Assembly (NCBI RefSeq): GCF_000026225.1
Contig: NC_011740.1
Location: forward strand, 2,108,001-2,172,000
Reading direction: 5' to 3'
From: Escherichia fergusonii ATCC 35469
Lineage (GTDB): Bacteria > Pseudomonadota > Gammaproteobacteria > Enterobacterales > Enterobacteriaceae
DNA: 64,000 nt
Position numbers and translations under genes: made by a program. How positions within the stretch are numbered: the stretch's first letter is position 1; every line of letters starts with the position of its first letter. This document shows positions 40,531-49,216 of this stretch, one piece after another. The notes beneath the pieces were generated by a model that saw nothing but the letters and a program-made list of their open reading frames with translations, was not told the DNA's origin and did no database searches.

Positions 40531-41189
40531 CAAACATTCTTCTTTATGAAATCAATTTTGGATATATTGTTGTTAAGGAGTTTCGACCATTTTCGAATAT
40601 TTTTATCATTATGAACTATAATATGACAATGATCGCACATTTTAACTAATTCAATATCGGTAAAATTATCAGTAACTACTATTGCAACTTCTACCTTATC
40701 AAGTAATTTAGATAGCATCACTTTTTTTTGGAGCAAAAGGTCTTTTTCAAGTTTACCACTACACATATTATTGGAATAACTCAATTTTGATGAGTAATAT
40801 TCCACAGATAATTTATTAGCAATGGCTTTTGCTATAGGATCTATAGTGGCGCTAGCAATTACAATATTATATCCCTTACGCTTATACTCTTCCATTAAAG
40901 CAAAAGTACTTAATATACGATTATCTTCAAGACTATCGATAAATTCTATTGCCCATCTAGTTAAATCATAATACGAAAATCCAGCCAATTGTTTTATTTG
41001 AATATTCCTGTATAAATCAATACCGCTTAATGATGAATATATTTTATTGAGAGCACGTAAAATATAAGGCGCATTCATTATGCTTTTTTTATTTTTAATT
41101 ATTCCTTTGTTAGATAACCAGATTAAAAAAGAATATGTTGTATTGTCATAATATAATGTGCCGCATATATCAAAAATAGCCAATTTCAC
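40530..41189 (-). CDS. HAD-superfamily phosphatase-like protein
   Basis: The 219-residue protein shows HAD motifs I (FDICGT, Asp7), II (Ser113 in VIASATID) and IV (Asp174 and Asp178 in VTDNFTDIEL). The usual second Asp of motif I is replaced by Cys9, which is unusual for a phosphatase. The start is GTG 41189, chosen because GAGGGA lies 7 nt upstream; a TTG at 41204 is further out. It is coupled to the UbiA-like gene and may remove the 5-phosphate from a lipid-linked phosphoribose. Confidence 0.75.
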   Translation of the reverse strand: MKLAIFDICGTLYYDNTTYSFLIWLSNKGIIKNKKSIMNAPYILRALNKIYSSLSGIDLYRNIQIKQLAGFSYYDLTRWAIEFIDSLEDNRILSTFALMEEYKRKGYNIVIASATIDPIAKAIANKLSVEYYSSKLSYSNNMCSGKLEKDLLLQKKVMLSKLLDKVEVAIVVTDNFTDIELVKMCDHCHIIVHNDKNIRKWSKLLNNNISKIDFIKKNV

Positions 41190-41193
41190 AGAA

Positions 41194-42336
41194 TTATCCC
41201 TCAAATACAGATAAGAAGAAGGCGCGTAGCTTTTTTTCTTTATTTTTCATAAAGACGTGATATTTATCTATAATTTTTACTTTATCGAAGTTACGCGAAT
41301 TTATTTCCATAATTAACATACTGAGTGTCCGAGCATCATCATTCTTATATGAAAATAATTCATCAGAAAAATAATATTCCAATTCTGGCTGCTCTATTCC
41401 ACTTGAGATAACGACACATCCATATTCCAGATATTGAAGTACTTTCGAAGGAAATGAATATAAAGAAAAATTACATTTTGATCTTAGTGGATTAATACTA
41501 ATTTTTGCACTAGATAATAATGAATCATAATCAGCTTCGCTAAGAAATCCTTTAAATTTAATATTCAGCTCATTTGCATGAGCAACCACCTGTTCTTTTA
41601 ATCCCCCATAACCTGTTATAACAAATTTATTTCTAATATCACTAGGTAGGTTACTTATTGCTTCTAAAAGTACCTCAACCCCCCCAACATAGTCTAACCT
41701 TCCAGTATAAACAATAGTATCTGATACACTTAACTTATTGTAAGCCTTGCTATTCCTTGTATTGTACCCATAATCAACTATTGATTTTGCTTTTTTTTGC
41801 TTAATAATTTTTTTAACATTCTCATTAACAACTATAAAGTTAAGACCATTTCTAAAAACAAACTTTTCTGAGTGAAGATTTAAAAGGTTCTTAATAAACG
41901 AAAAATTGTACATGCTATATAATTCTTCAACCTGAAAAATTGTTTTTTTCAAAAAACTCGGATATATATAAGACGCTATAAGATACGGAAAAATATGAAC
42001 TGGCAATAAATTGTATATAAGGAGATAATTTTCTTTCTTTAAAGTTTTAAATAATAAATATATCATTAGACAGAGCGAAAGAAATATTTTTATAAGTATC
42101 CCTAAAGGATTTGAAGGAACAAAATATGTTATGCACTGTTGGTTGTTTTCAGTATTATTCACATTTCGTTTAATCAATAAAACATTTTTTTCTTTTACAA
42201 TTGAATATATTATTGATTTGGTGGCATCCGGAAGACATCTGCAAACTCGGTCGACTCTGTGTCGAACTGAACTAGCTGCAGAACTATCCTTTATGTCAAA
42301 AGGATGATAATCATTTACTCTGTAGAAGAGTTTCAC
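41194..42336 (-). CDS. GT4-like glycosyltransferase
   Basis: The 380-residue protein has a GT-B layout: an N-terminal domain with a hydrophobic stretch near residues 85-100 (membrane association) and a C-terminal nucleotide-sugar domain with VYTGRLDYVGGVEVLLEA, VITGYGG and a late YLEYGCVVISS segment, as in GT4 enzymes. The start is GTG 42336, with GGAGGT 9 nt upstream; an earlier in-frame ATG at 42384 lies deeper in wzy. It overlaps wzy by 26 nt. Sugar specificity unknown. Confidence 0.82.
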   Translation of the reverse strand: MKLFYRVNDYHPFDIKDSSAASSVRHRVDRVCRCLPDATKSIIYSIVKEKNVLLIKRNVNNTENNQQCITYFVPSNPLGILIKIFLSLCLMIYLLFKTLKKENYLLIYNLLPVHIFPYLIASYIYPSFLKKTIFQVEELYSMYNFSFIKNLLNLHSEKFVFRNGLNFIVVNENVKKIIKQKKAKSIVDYGYNTRNSKAYNKLSVSDTIVYTGRLDYVGGVEVLLEAISNLPSDIRNKFVITGYGGLKEQVVAHANELNIKFKGFLSEADYDSLLSSAKISINPLRSKCNFSLYSFPSKVLQYLEYGCVVISSGIEQPELEYYFSDELFSYKNDDARTLSMLIMEINSRNFDKVKIIDKYHVFMKNKEKKLRAFFLSVFEG

Positions 42337-43474
42337 TCTTTTTATACCTCCTGGATTGAATAGCCATTGTTGTAAATAAGGCATAGCTGATTAGTAACAT
42401 CATATTACCTTCAAGTACAACATCCTGACACATGATAATTAAAGTTATAAGTGATATAAAAAAATATGGATTTTTTATTCTTTTTCTATAATTCCTATAT
42501 CCTAAATAGCTAATTAACACAATTAAATTTGAAAGTATAAATGGGATAAGCGATATAACCCCAGCGACTCTGGCGCTATCAAGATAAATATTATGATACC
42601 AATACCCACTATATTCGCTTGCATTTGGAGTAAACCCCCCCAGTGGATGAATTAGAAATTTTGTAATACCATCCTGTATAAGTTCAAATCTAGCCGATTT
42701 CAATCCTTCACTTCCAAATCGCTCAAATATTAAATCAAAATATTTATCAAAAAAAGGAATTTCTTTAACTAATAAAGAAAAAATGCAACCAAGGCATATT
42801 AATATAGTTAATCCTATGAGCGTTTTTATTTTAAAGTTACGACTATATTTATAAGTTATACATACTAATGCAATAATAAAGAATGCTCGCCCCCCCAAAA
42901 ATATTGATGATAATAAAATTAATGGATATATAAATATAAGTAAGTACTTCAAGCTCAATGTATTTTTATATGCAACGAAGAAAAACATAAAAACAATTGC
43001 GAGTGAGTTACTAATGCCTGGAGAATTTATTTCCTCGTGATTAAATGGATCTAGCAATTTACCATATCCATAAACGCCGGAAGGATCTAGGAAGCTATAA
43101 ACAACTATGGATTCAGCTCTAAAAAAGACACCTAATATAAAAAAGAAAAGCATGTACCAAGCATATTCAAAATTATTAATTAAGAGTAATGGTAAACATA
43201 CTATCAAAAATATCATATACATTGCATACTTGACAGGGGATTCAAGTATTAATAGTTCTGAACCTATAGAAAACACACTAAATACAAATAAAACAATAAA
43301 TAACACATTATAACTTGCAGCAGTACATCCTGCGTATAATGTTCTATTTTTAATCATTGATAGAATTAATGAAATTATTAATAACGGTATAAATACGTAA
43401 TACAGACTAAACCCTGCAGAGAAAAAACTTAATAGAAGTAAAGTTTTATAAAAATGATTATTCACTGTTTGCAT
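42311..43474 (-). CDS. wzy: Wzy O-antigen polymerase
   Basis: The 387-residue protein has about ten to twelve membrane segments and a large periplasmic loop (about residues 235-300), the typical build of Wzy. It joins O units in the periplasm under the control of Wzz. Sequence is too variable to match to a serotype by eye. It starts at the stop of the acetyltransferase gene (TAATG). Only Wzx and Wzy candidates among the soluble and membrane genes fit these two roles. Confidence 0.85.
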   Translation of the reverse strand: MQTVNNHFYKTLLLLSFFSAGFSLYYVFIPLLIISLILSMIKNRTLYAGCTAASYNVLFIVLFVFSVFSIGSELLILESPVKYAMYMIFLIVCLPLLLINNFEYAWYMLFFFILGVFFRAESIVVYSFLDPSGVYGYGKLLDPFNHEEINSPGISNSLAIVFMFFFVAYKNTLSLKYLLIFIYPLILLSSIFLGGRAFFIIALVCITYKYSRNFKIKTLIGLTILICLGCIFSLLVKEIPFFDKYFDLIFERFGSEGLKSARFELIQDGITKFLIHPLGGFTPNASEYSGYWYHNIYLDSARVAGVISLIPFILSNLIVLISYLGYRNYRKRIKNPYFFISLITLIIMCQDVVLEGNMMLLISYALFTTMAIQSRRYKKSETLLQSK

Positions 43475-44154
43475 TAATCTAGCCTTTTAACTTTATTATA
43501 TAATTTAGCTAACTCACAGATACTTTCATTAAAATCCTCTCGAAATAGGAATGAATTTTTTTTTAGGTCTTGTTCAGGCCAATCCCACCATTTAATTTTT
43601 TTTAAAATTTCAATCTGTTCAGTTGGAAAACGGTATCGTTTTATAATTGCCGGAACACCAACAACGATTGCATATGGTGGAACGTCTTTTGTAACAATTG
43701 CACCTGCACCTATTATGGCACCATCACCAATTGTTACCCCATCCATAATGATGGCATTCGTACCCACCCATACATCATTTCCTAATATTGTATCCGCATT
43801 TTCTAAAAAATAATCCTTACTAGTAAACGTAACCCCACATTGTTTCTTAGTAGAATAAAAGATAGGATGAGAAGATATGAAAGTTGTTGGATGCGCACCA
43901 AGCCCTCCTATTTTAGCTCCTTTTGCAATACTGCAAAATTTTCCCACTGTCGCATTTCCTATGCTTGCTCCGGCAACATAACTATATTTCCCAATATGAG
44001 AGTCATAAATTGATGATTTTCCAGTTATTCTGTTACAACCATCTAAAGTTGAAGACTCATCAATATAAGAAAAAACATCAACATATATATTTAAGTGACT
44101 TTTATTCAATTTTCTTTTTTTTAAATGTGATTTAATTCTACTTAGAAGTCCCAT
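43474..44154 (-). CDS. Hexapeptide-repeat acetyltransferase, CatB-like
   Basis: The 226-residue protein contains left-handed beta-helix hexapeptide repeats ending in the characteristic DVWVGTNAIIMDGVTIGDG and AIVVGVPA segments with the SSHPIF loop of CatB-type xenobiotic/sugar acetyltransferases. It probably adds an acetyl group to a sugar in the O unit or to a nucleotide sugar. The ATG has AGAGGTG upstream and overlaps the previous glycosyltransferase gene by 17 nt. Confidence 0.85.
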   Translation of the reverse strand: MGLLSRIKSHLKKRKLNKSHLNIYVDVFSYIDESSTLDGCNRITGKSSIYDSHIGKYSYVAGASIGNATVGKFCSIAKGAKIGGLGAHPTTFISSHPIFYSTKKQCGVTFTSKDYFLENADTILGNDVWVGTNAIIMDGVTIGDGAIIGAGAIVTKDVPPYAIVVGVPAIIKRYRFPTEQIEILKKIKWWDWPEQDLKKNSFLFREDFNESICELAKLYNKVKRLD

Positions 44155-45079
44155 AGCACCTCTTTTTTACTATCTTTTTCACAAATGAATAAATTTTATA
44201 AATAAAATTTTGTTGATTTTTCCTGAAATAATGTAAGTGAGCTAAATAATAATCATAACTTTCAGTTAAGTCTTTTTTTAGTTCTAACTCGAGAGGTTCA
44301 TTATCAATTAATATATCTTTATAAATATCATCTCCATTACAGTTTTCACCTGTCCCATCATAACCGATATTTTTTGCCATTACCTTTGATGGGAATAGAG
44401 TTAACCACTTATGAGAAGCCAGTGTTATATACCAAAATATAAACCAAGTATTAAGTTTACCTTTAGCATTTAGAGTGGCTTGATCAAAAAAATTAAATGC
44501 ACCATCAAAGTTTATATAATTTTTTACATCCTTACTTATTAAATTTACGGAATTAATATCTTTTTTGAACATTCTCCATCTATCATCCCAAGTAGCCCAC
44601 CCCCAACACAAGGGGATCCTTAAAAGATACGTTGACTCTAAATTGTTATTTATGGTTACTGGGTAACTACTACCAGAGATCGAGGCTACTTCTTTTATAT
44701 CTGCATACATATCTAAAGCATCATTCATATACTTCAGAAAATAGGGTGATGTAATTATATCGTCTTCTAAGACAATAACTCTTCCATATTGTTTGACTAC
44801 TTTTGTAACGCCCTGAATTATATTTTGAGCAAGACCTACATTTTGTTCCTGCTCAACGATAGTGATACTTCTGAAACCAGTTAACTTCCTGATAAGTTGC
44901 CGTACGGCATAAACACCAGGTTTATCTTTTTCTGATTTAGCACCATCAGAATAGATAATCAAATCTGTACATTCAGATAGACTATTCTTACTTAATGCTG
45001 ACAGCATTTTTTTTGTATGCTCAGGGCGTGAATAGACAAAAACAACTACAGGGGAAATATTATTCACTTTTTGTTCCAT
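44138..45079 (-). CDS. GT-A-type glycosyltransferase
   Basis: The 313-residue protein starts with VVVFVYSRPEHTKKMLSAL and has VIVLEDDIITSPYFL, the metal-binding acidic cluster found in GNT-I-like and GT2-like sugar transferases, followed by LCWGWATWDDRW. It is the first glycosyltransferase of the cluster. There is no good ribosome site; it starts next to the wzx stop and is probably coupled. Donor sugar unknown. Confidence 0.8.
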   Translation of the reverse strand: MEQKVNNISPVVVFVYSRPEHTKKMLSALSKNSLSECTDLIIYSDGAKSEKDKPGVYAVRQLIRKLTGFRSITIVEQEQNVGLAQNIIQGVTKVVKQYGRVIVLEDDIITSPYFLKYMNDALDMYADIKEVASISGSSYPVTINNNLESTYLLRIPLCWGWATWDDRWRMFKKDINSVNLISKDVKNYINFDGAFNFFDQATLNAKGKLNTWFIFWYITLASHKWLTLFPSKVMAKNIGYDGTGENCNGDDIYKDILIDNEPLELELKKDLTESYDYYLAHLHYFRKNQQNFIYKIYSFVKKIVKKRCYGTSK

Positions 45080-46369
45080 TTATCTAAGGAAAAACAAACT
45101 TTTCAATTGCATAAAAAAAATCTTCTTCGCAAAACACAGATTAAAAATTGTAGAAGCTGTAATTTGTGAGAGAACTGACGCTATCGCTGCGCCTTTGATG
45201 CCATATAGCGGAATAAGAATGATATTTGCTATAACACTGACAACAAGCCCTGTAATTGACTTGTAAAGGATGAAAGTACCCTTTCTCTCATTAACAATCC
45301 AGAGACTCTGTGAAATTCCTAAACATATGAATAAATTGGTTATAACATGGATAGAAAGAACGCCAACGCCATCTTTATAATTGGCACCTAACATAAATTC
45401 TATTATGAATGGCGATAAAGTAATAATAGTTAATGTTATACACCATCCGATAATTGAAAATATTAAAAATATATTACACAGAGTTTGATAATATATCTGT
45501 TCACTTTCTTTTTTTTTCCTTGCCACATAAGGAGCTAAACTTACCGATAAAGTCAATGGGATAAAATTCCATAATGTAGAAAATTGTATTGCAGCTGAAT
45601 AAATACCTAGCGGTTTTTCTCCCATTATATTTTTTATCAAAACTTGATCGATCCTCATGTATAATATGATAGATATTCCGCTTATTAAAAAAGGCCATGA
45701 CTCTGACAGTAGCGCCTTGCATCGTAATAAACTTACGTGCCATCTATGCGCTGTTTTAAATGTTTTATAAGCAAACGTCAAAGCTAGAGCAGATAATGAT
45801 GCATCAATACTTAGCAAAAGAGCAAAAGTCCATAATGGTGCATTATATATTATGAGGATAATCCGTAATATATTCGTAATTGTGTAAGAGCATAGCTTTG
45901 CTATAACAGTTCTTTTACTTTGGCTCTGACTTTGAAACCAAATATCTATAGTATCTGTGCATTGTAATAATAATCCGCCACTTGCCAATAATGTTAATAC
46001 TCCAAAATATGCACCATTGAATATAGTTACACCACCAATAAGTAATACTATGCTTATACAACCAACAATGAAACGCATAAATATAGCGCTTCCTAAAATT
46101 TGGGCAGCTTCATTTTTATTGCACGTAATCTCACGCACTAAAATTGTATCCATTCCGAGAGATACAACAACTTGAAATAAACTTACAAGAGTAACAATAT
46201 AAGCTAGCTGACCATATGTCCCAGGCCCTAGATAGCGTGCAATCCAGACACCAACTAACAAGCCGAACATTAATCGAATAAACTTATCAAATAACAACCA
46301 TCCAGCATTTAAAATTATTTTTTGTATTTCAAAGTTGAGTTTTGTTTTTTTTATAAGAGTCTTCAGCAT
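45080..46369 (-). CDS. wzx: Wzx O-antigen flippase
   Basis: The 429-residue MATE/PST-superfamily protein has about 12 to 14 membrane segments and the typical start GWLLFDKFIRLMFGLLVGVWIARYLGPGTYG. It moves undecaprenyl-linked O units across the inner membrane. The ATG at 46369 follows AGGTG. It is the first gene after the JUMPStart element and is AT-rich, as O-specific flippase genes are. Confidence 0.93.
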   Translation of the reverse strand: MLKTLIKKTKLNFEIQKIILNAGWLLFDKFIRLMFGLLVGVWIARYLGPGTYGQLAYIVTLVSLFQVVVSLGMDTILVREITCNKNEAAQILGSAIFMRFIVGCISIVLLIGGVTIFNGAYFGVLTLLASGGLLLQCTDTIDIWFQSQSQSKRTVIAKLCSYTITNILRIILIIYNAPLWTFALLLSIDASLSALALTFAYKTFKTAHRWHVSLLRCKALLSESWPFLISGISIILYMRIDQVLIKNIMGEKPLGIYSAAIQFSTLWNFIPLTLSVSLAPYVARKKKESEQIYYQTLCNIFLIFSIIGWCITLTIITLSPFIIEFMLGANYKDGVGVLSIHVITNLFICLGISQSLWIVNERKGTFILYKSITGLVVSVIANIILIPLYGIKGAAIASVLSQITASTIFNLCFAKKIFFMQLKSLFFLR

Positions 46370-46446
46370 TAAGCACCTGATAGATATAAGTAAAATATGG
46401 CCTATATTGCTTGTATAATAAATTTGTAGTATTAGCTTTAACCAGA

Positions 46447-46485
46447 CACGCTACCGCCCCTGGCTTTACAGCTACCAGTGCACTG
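46447..46485 (-). promoter_or_regulatory. JUMPStart element with ops site
   Basis: The 39-bp JUMPStart sequence is read on the minus strand between galF and wzx, with the ops core GGCGGTAGCGTG at 46447-46458. RfaH is recruited there to paused polymerase and lets it transcribe the long O-antigen operon. Confidence 0.96.
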
Positions 46486-46750
46486 CGTGCATTCTCATAA
46501 GATGTTACAGACTCTGCTACTAACGTCGCAAAGCTCTCAAAAATTTAAACGCCAATTGTCTAACCAAACGAGGTCAGACACAAGGAAAATCCGAAAATTT
46601 TTGGTCTCACTAAAGAGATATAACTCATTGTTATTATTACATTTACATAAGAAACGGCAGGAACATTCTTATTATGTAAGCATCTCTGCTTTTGAATGTT
46701 CACTGCCGTTCTATTCTTATTCAATCCCCCATATATGGGATGGTTAATTT
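46486..46750. other. galF-wzx leader region without a gene
   Basis: This stretch, between galF and JUMPStart, should hold the O-antigen promoter. It includes a long imperfect hairpin at 46653-46710 and a small palindromic segment at about 46721-46740. Short open frames here have no ribosome site. Confidence 0.6.
46653..46710. repeat. Long inverted repeat downstream of galF
   Basis: AACGGCAGGAACATTC (46653-46668) pairs with GAATGTTCACTGCCGTT (46694-46710) with one extra base, around a 25-nt loop. No T run follows, so it is a cruciform or RNA hairpin and not a standard terminator. Confidence 0.65.
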
Positions 46751-47644
46751 TTATTCACTTAACAGCTTCTCAATCCCTTTGCGGAACTTCGCCCCTTCTT
46801 TCAAATTGCGCAGTCCATACTTCACAAACGCCTGCATATAACCCATTTTTTTACCGCAGTCGTAACTGTCACCGGTCATCAGCATTGCATCAACAGACTG
46901 TTTTTTCGCCATTTCAGCAATCGCATCGGTCAGTTGAATACGTCCCCATGCGCCAGGTTGAGTGCGTTCAAGTTCTGGCCAAATATCGGCAGAAAGCACA
47001 TAACGTCCTACAGCCATGATGTCTGAGTCCAGCGTCTGTGGCTGATCCGGTTTTTCGATAAATTCAACAATGCGGCTGACTTTACCCTCACGATCTAGCG
47101 GATCTTTGGTCTGGATGACGGAGTATTCAGAGAGATCACCCGGCATACGTTTTGCAAGCACCTGGCTACGGCCCGTTTCGTTGAAACGTGCAATCATTGC
47201 GGCAAGGTTATAACGCAGAGGATCCGCAGAAGCGTTATCAATAATGACATCTGGCAGCACTACAACAAATGGGTTGTCGCCAATGGCTGGTCGAGCACAC
47301 AAAATCGAGTGGCCTAAACCTAATGGTTCGCCCTGACGCACGTTCATAATGGTCACGCCCGGCGGGCAGATGGACTGTACTTCTGCCAACAACTGACGCT
47401 TCACGCGCAGTTCAAGGAGGGATTCTAATTCATAAGAGGTGTCGAAGTGGTTTTCGACCGCATTCTTGGACGCGTGAGTCACCAGGAGGATTTCTTTGAT
47501 CCCAGCAGCCACAATCTCGTCAACAATGTACTGAATCATTGGCTTGTCAACGATCGGTAGCATCTCTTTAGGGATCGCTTTTGTGGCGGGCAACATGTGC
47601 ATACCAAGACCAGCTACCGGTATAACTGCTTTTAAATTAGTCAT
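46751..47644 (-). CDS. galF: GalF, UTP-glucose-1-phosphate uridylyltransferase-like
   Basis: The 297-residue protein is a close relative of GalU (nucleotidyltransferase core AVIPVAGLGMHMLPATKAIPKEM). It affects UDP-glucose levels and has weak activity by itself. The ATG at 47644 gives the K-12 length; three upstream codons are possible but unneeded. It marks the upstream border of the O-antigen locus and the downstream border of the colanic acid genes. Confidence 0.97.
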   Translation of the reverse strand: MTNLKAVIPVAGLGMHMLPATKAIPKEMLPIVDKPMIQYIVDEIVAAGIKEILLVTHASKNAVENHFDTSYELESLLELRVKRQLLAEVQSICPPGVTIMNVRQGEPLGLGHSILCARPAIGDNPFVVVLPDVIIDNASADPLRYNLAAMIARFNETGRSQVLAKRMPGDLSEYSVIQTKDPLDREGKVSRIVEFIEKPDQPQTLDSDIMAVGRYVLSADIWPELERTQPGAWGRIQLTDAIAEMAKKQSVDAMLMTGDSYDCGKKMGYMQAFVKYGLRNLKEGAKFRKGIEKLLSE

Positions 47645-47811
47645 TATTTTCATCCACCTGTAAAATGGTTGCTGAATTATAGCTTGTTAGTTTCTTTTCG
47701 CCAGCATCAATTACTTTTGCTGATATGCCACTGATGTTACGCCGCTCACAGTTAAATTTCAGTAGCCATAATCTTAAGTATGGTTCTAATTTTCCAGGAA
47801 TGGTCGCAAAT

Positions 47812-49206
47812 CTATCTAATGCGTGGTGGCAGCTCAAAACTCACCTTCTCCACATTAACCACATGGTGATTAATCCTGTCGATATCGACTGAATTTTGCC
47901 CTTTTTCATTCACTGCATGAACATTAACCAGAGATAGCAATGTCTCTTTTTTAGCCATGAATTTACCGCGAACGTCCTGGCGCAAGTCGAAGTTCATGGT
48001 CAATGCAGGCCCAACAGAAAATTCCTGCATCACATTGATATTTCTCATAAAAAGGTGTTGCGGCTGGTTATGTAGTTCCAGTGATGCGTGTTTCATTTCA
48101 ATATTGGTGAGTGCAACAAAAGAGATCGCATTTCCGGCAGAAATCTGAATTCCGCGTAATTTTCTGGTCAGCTGTGTATTATCCAAACGAATGTTATTGA
48201 GCTTAAAATTTTGTGGGATCGATAAGTATTTTCCTTTGATTACGCCATAACCAATTAATAACCCAGCGCTATTAGCTATATCTATATTATCGATTATGAA
48301 ATTATCACAGCCATATATGGCAATCGTTGCGTTATCAATACCTGCTTTTTTGCTGTAATCCGGTGTTATGTTCTTCGCATTTACGTTACGGATGACGAAA
48401 TGTTTGCCGTTCTCAACATGAATCAACTGCCGACAGTCCGATCCCGTGATATTCGCCACGACAAAGTTTTTCACTGCCTGGTCTTCCGGGTAGTTGTTAT
48501 CGTAAGTACTCCCCGCAAGGCCTATGCCGATGCCCCAGTTGATTTTGCCGTTGGTACAGTTGATACGCTCGATGAGATGGTCGGAGATCAAAATATCACG
48601 GTCGTTAATCGCCACATTCCATTCAATGGCGTCGCCCTGTAAGTCGCTGAACTTACAATTGGTGATATTGGCACCGATAATCTGGTTATGAAATCCCTGG
48701 CGTAAGATGGCGTAGTTAGCGTGGCTAACGGTGAGGTTATCGATGGTCAGGTTGCGCATAACCCGTTTGTTTTTGCCGCCAATATAAATCTGCGTTACCG
48801 GGCCAAAGCCGCTCATCGCCAGCCCTTTGATGGTGCAGTCAGAGCCGCGCACATCCAGGGTGATGTTATGCATACTGCCGCCCTTCTCCCCTTTCACCTG
48901 GCTGCCGTCCTGTAAGACAAAACGCCCTCTGCCGTTACCGCGCAGGCTTCCAAGGATGTGTAACGTTTTACCAGGGGGGATGAAGATGCCGGTGTTGATA
49001 TTGTCACAAACCAATCCGGCAGGCACGACGACCGTTTGCCCTTCGCTGAAGGCTTGTTTAAATGAGGCGATCCAGTCGTGAGAGTTGTAGTCGTTAATGT
49101 TAACGCTTGTTCGGGCGGGAAGTGCGCGAGCGAAAGGGGTATGGAGGAAGGCAAGCGCGGAGCTTGCCGTCAGGAAGGTGCGTCGGGAGAGTTTTTTAAA
49201 TGGCAT
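47812..49206 (-). CDS. wcaM: Colanic acid protein WcaM
   Basis: The 464-residue protein has a twin-arginine signal-like start (SRRTFLTASSALAFL) and a repetitive beta-helix body with many Asn/Ile turns, as in polysaccharide-binding or -cleaving proteins. It is the last gene of the colanic acid operon. Its exact task is unsettled; a role with the exported polymer or lipid-linked unit in the periplasm has been suggested from such features. Length equals K-12. Confidence 0.95.
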   Translation of the reverse strand: MPFKKLSRRTFLTASSALAFLHTPFARALPARTSVNINDYNSHDWIASFKQAFSEGQTVVVPAGLVCDNINTGIFIPPGKTLHILGSLRGNGRGRFVLQDGSQVKGEKGGSMHNITLDVRGSDCTIKGLAMSGFGPVTQIYIGGKNKRVMRNLTIDNLTVSHANYAILRQGFHNQIIGANITNCKFSDLQGDAIEWNVAINDRDILISDHLIERINCTNGKINWGIGIGLAGSTYDNNYPEDQAVKNFVVANITGSDCRQLIHVENGKHFVIRNVNAKNITPDYSKKAGIDNATIAIYGCDNFIIDNIDIANSAGLLIGYGVIKGKYLSIPQNFKLNNIRLDNTQLTRKLRGIQISAGNAISFVALTNIEMKHASLELHNQPQHLFMRNINVMQEFSVGPALTMNFDLRQDVRGKFMAKKETLLSLVNVHAVNEKGQNSVDIDRINHHVVNVEKVSFELPPRIR

Positions 49207-49216
49207 ACGTTCTCCT

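Noticed and set aside
46478..46747. An 89-codon frame between JUMPStart and galF
   Set aside because: No ribosome site, runs across regulatory sequence and the hairpin, opposite to transcription.
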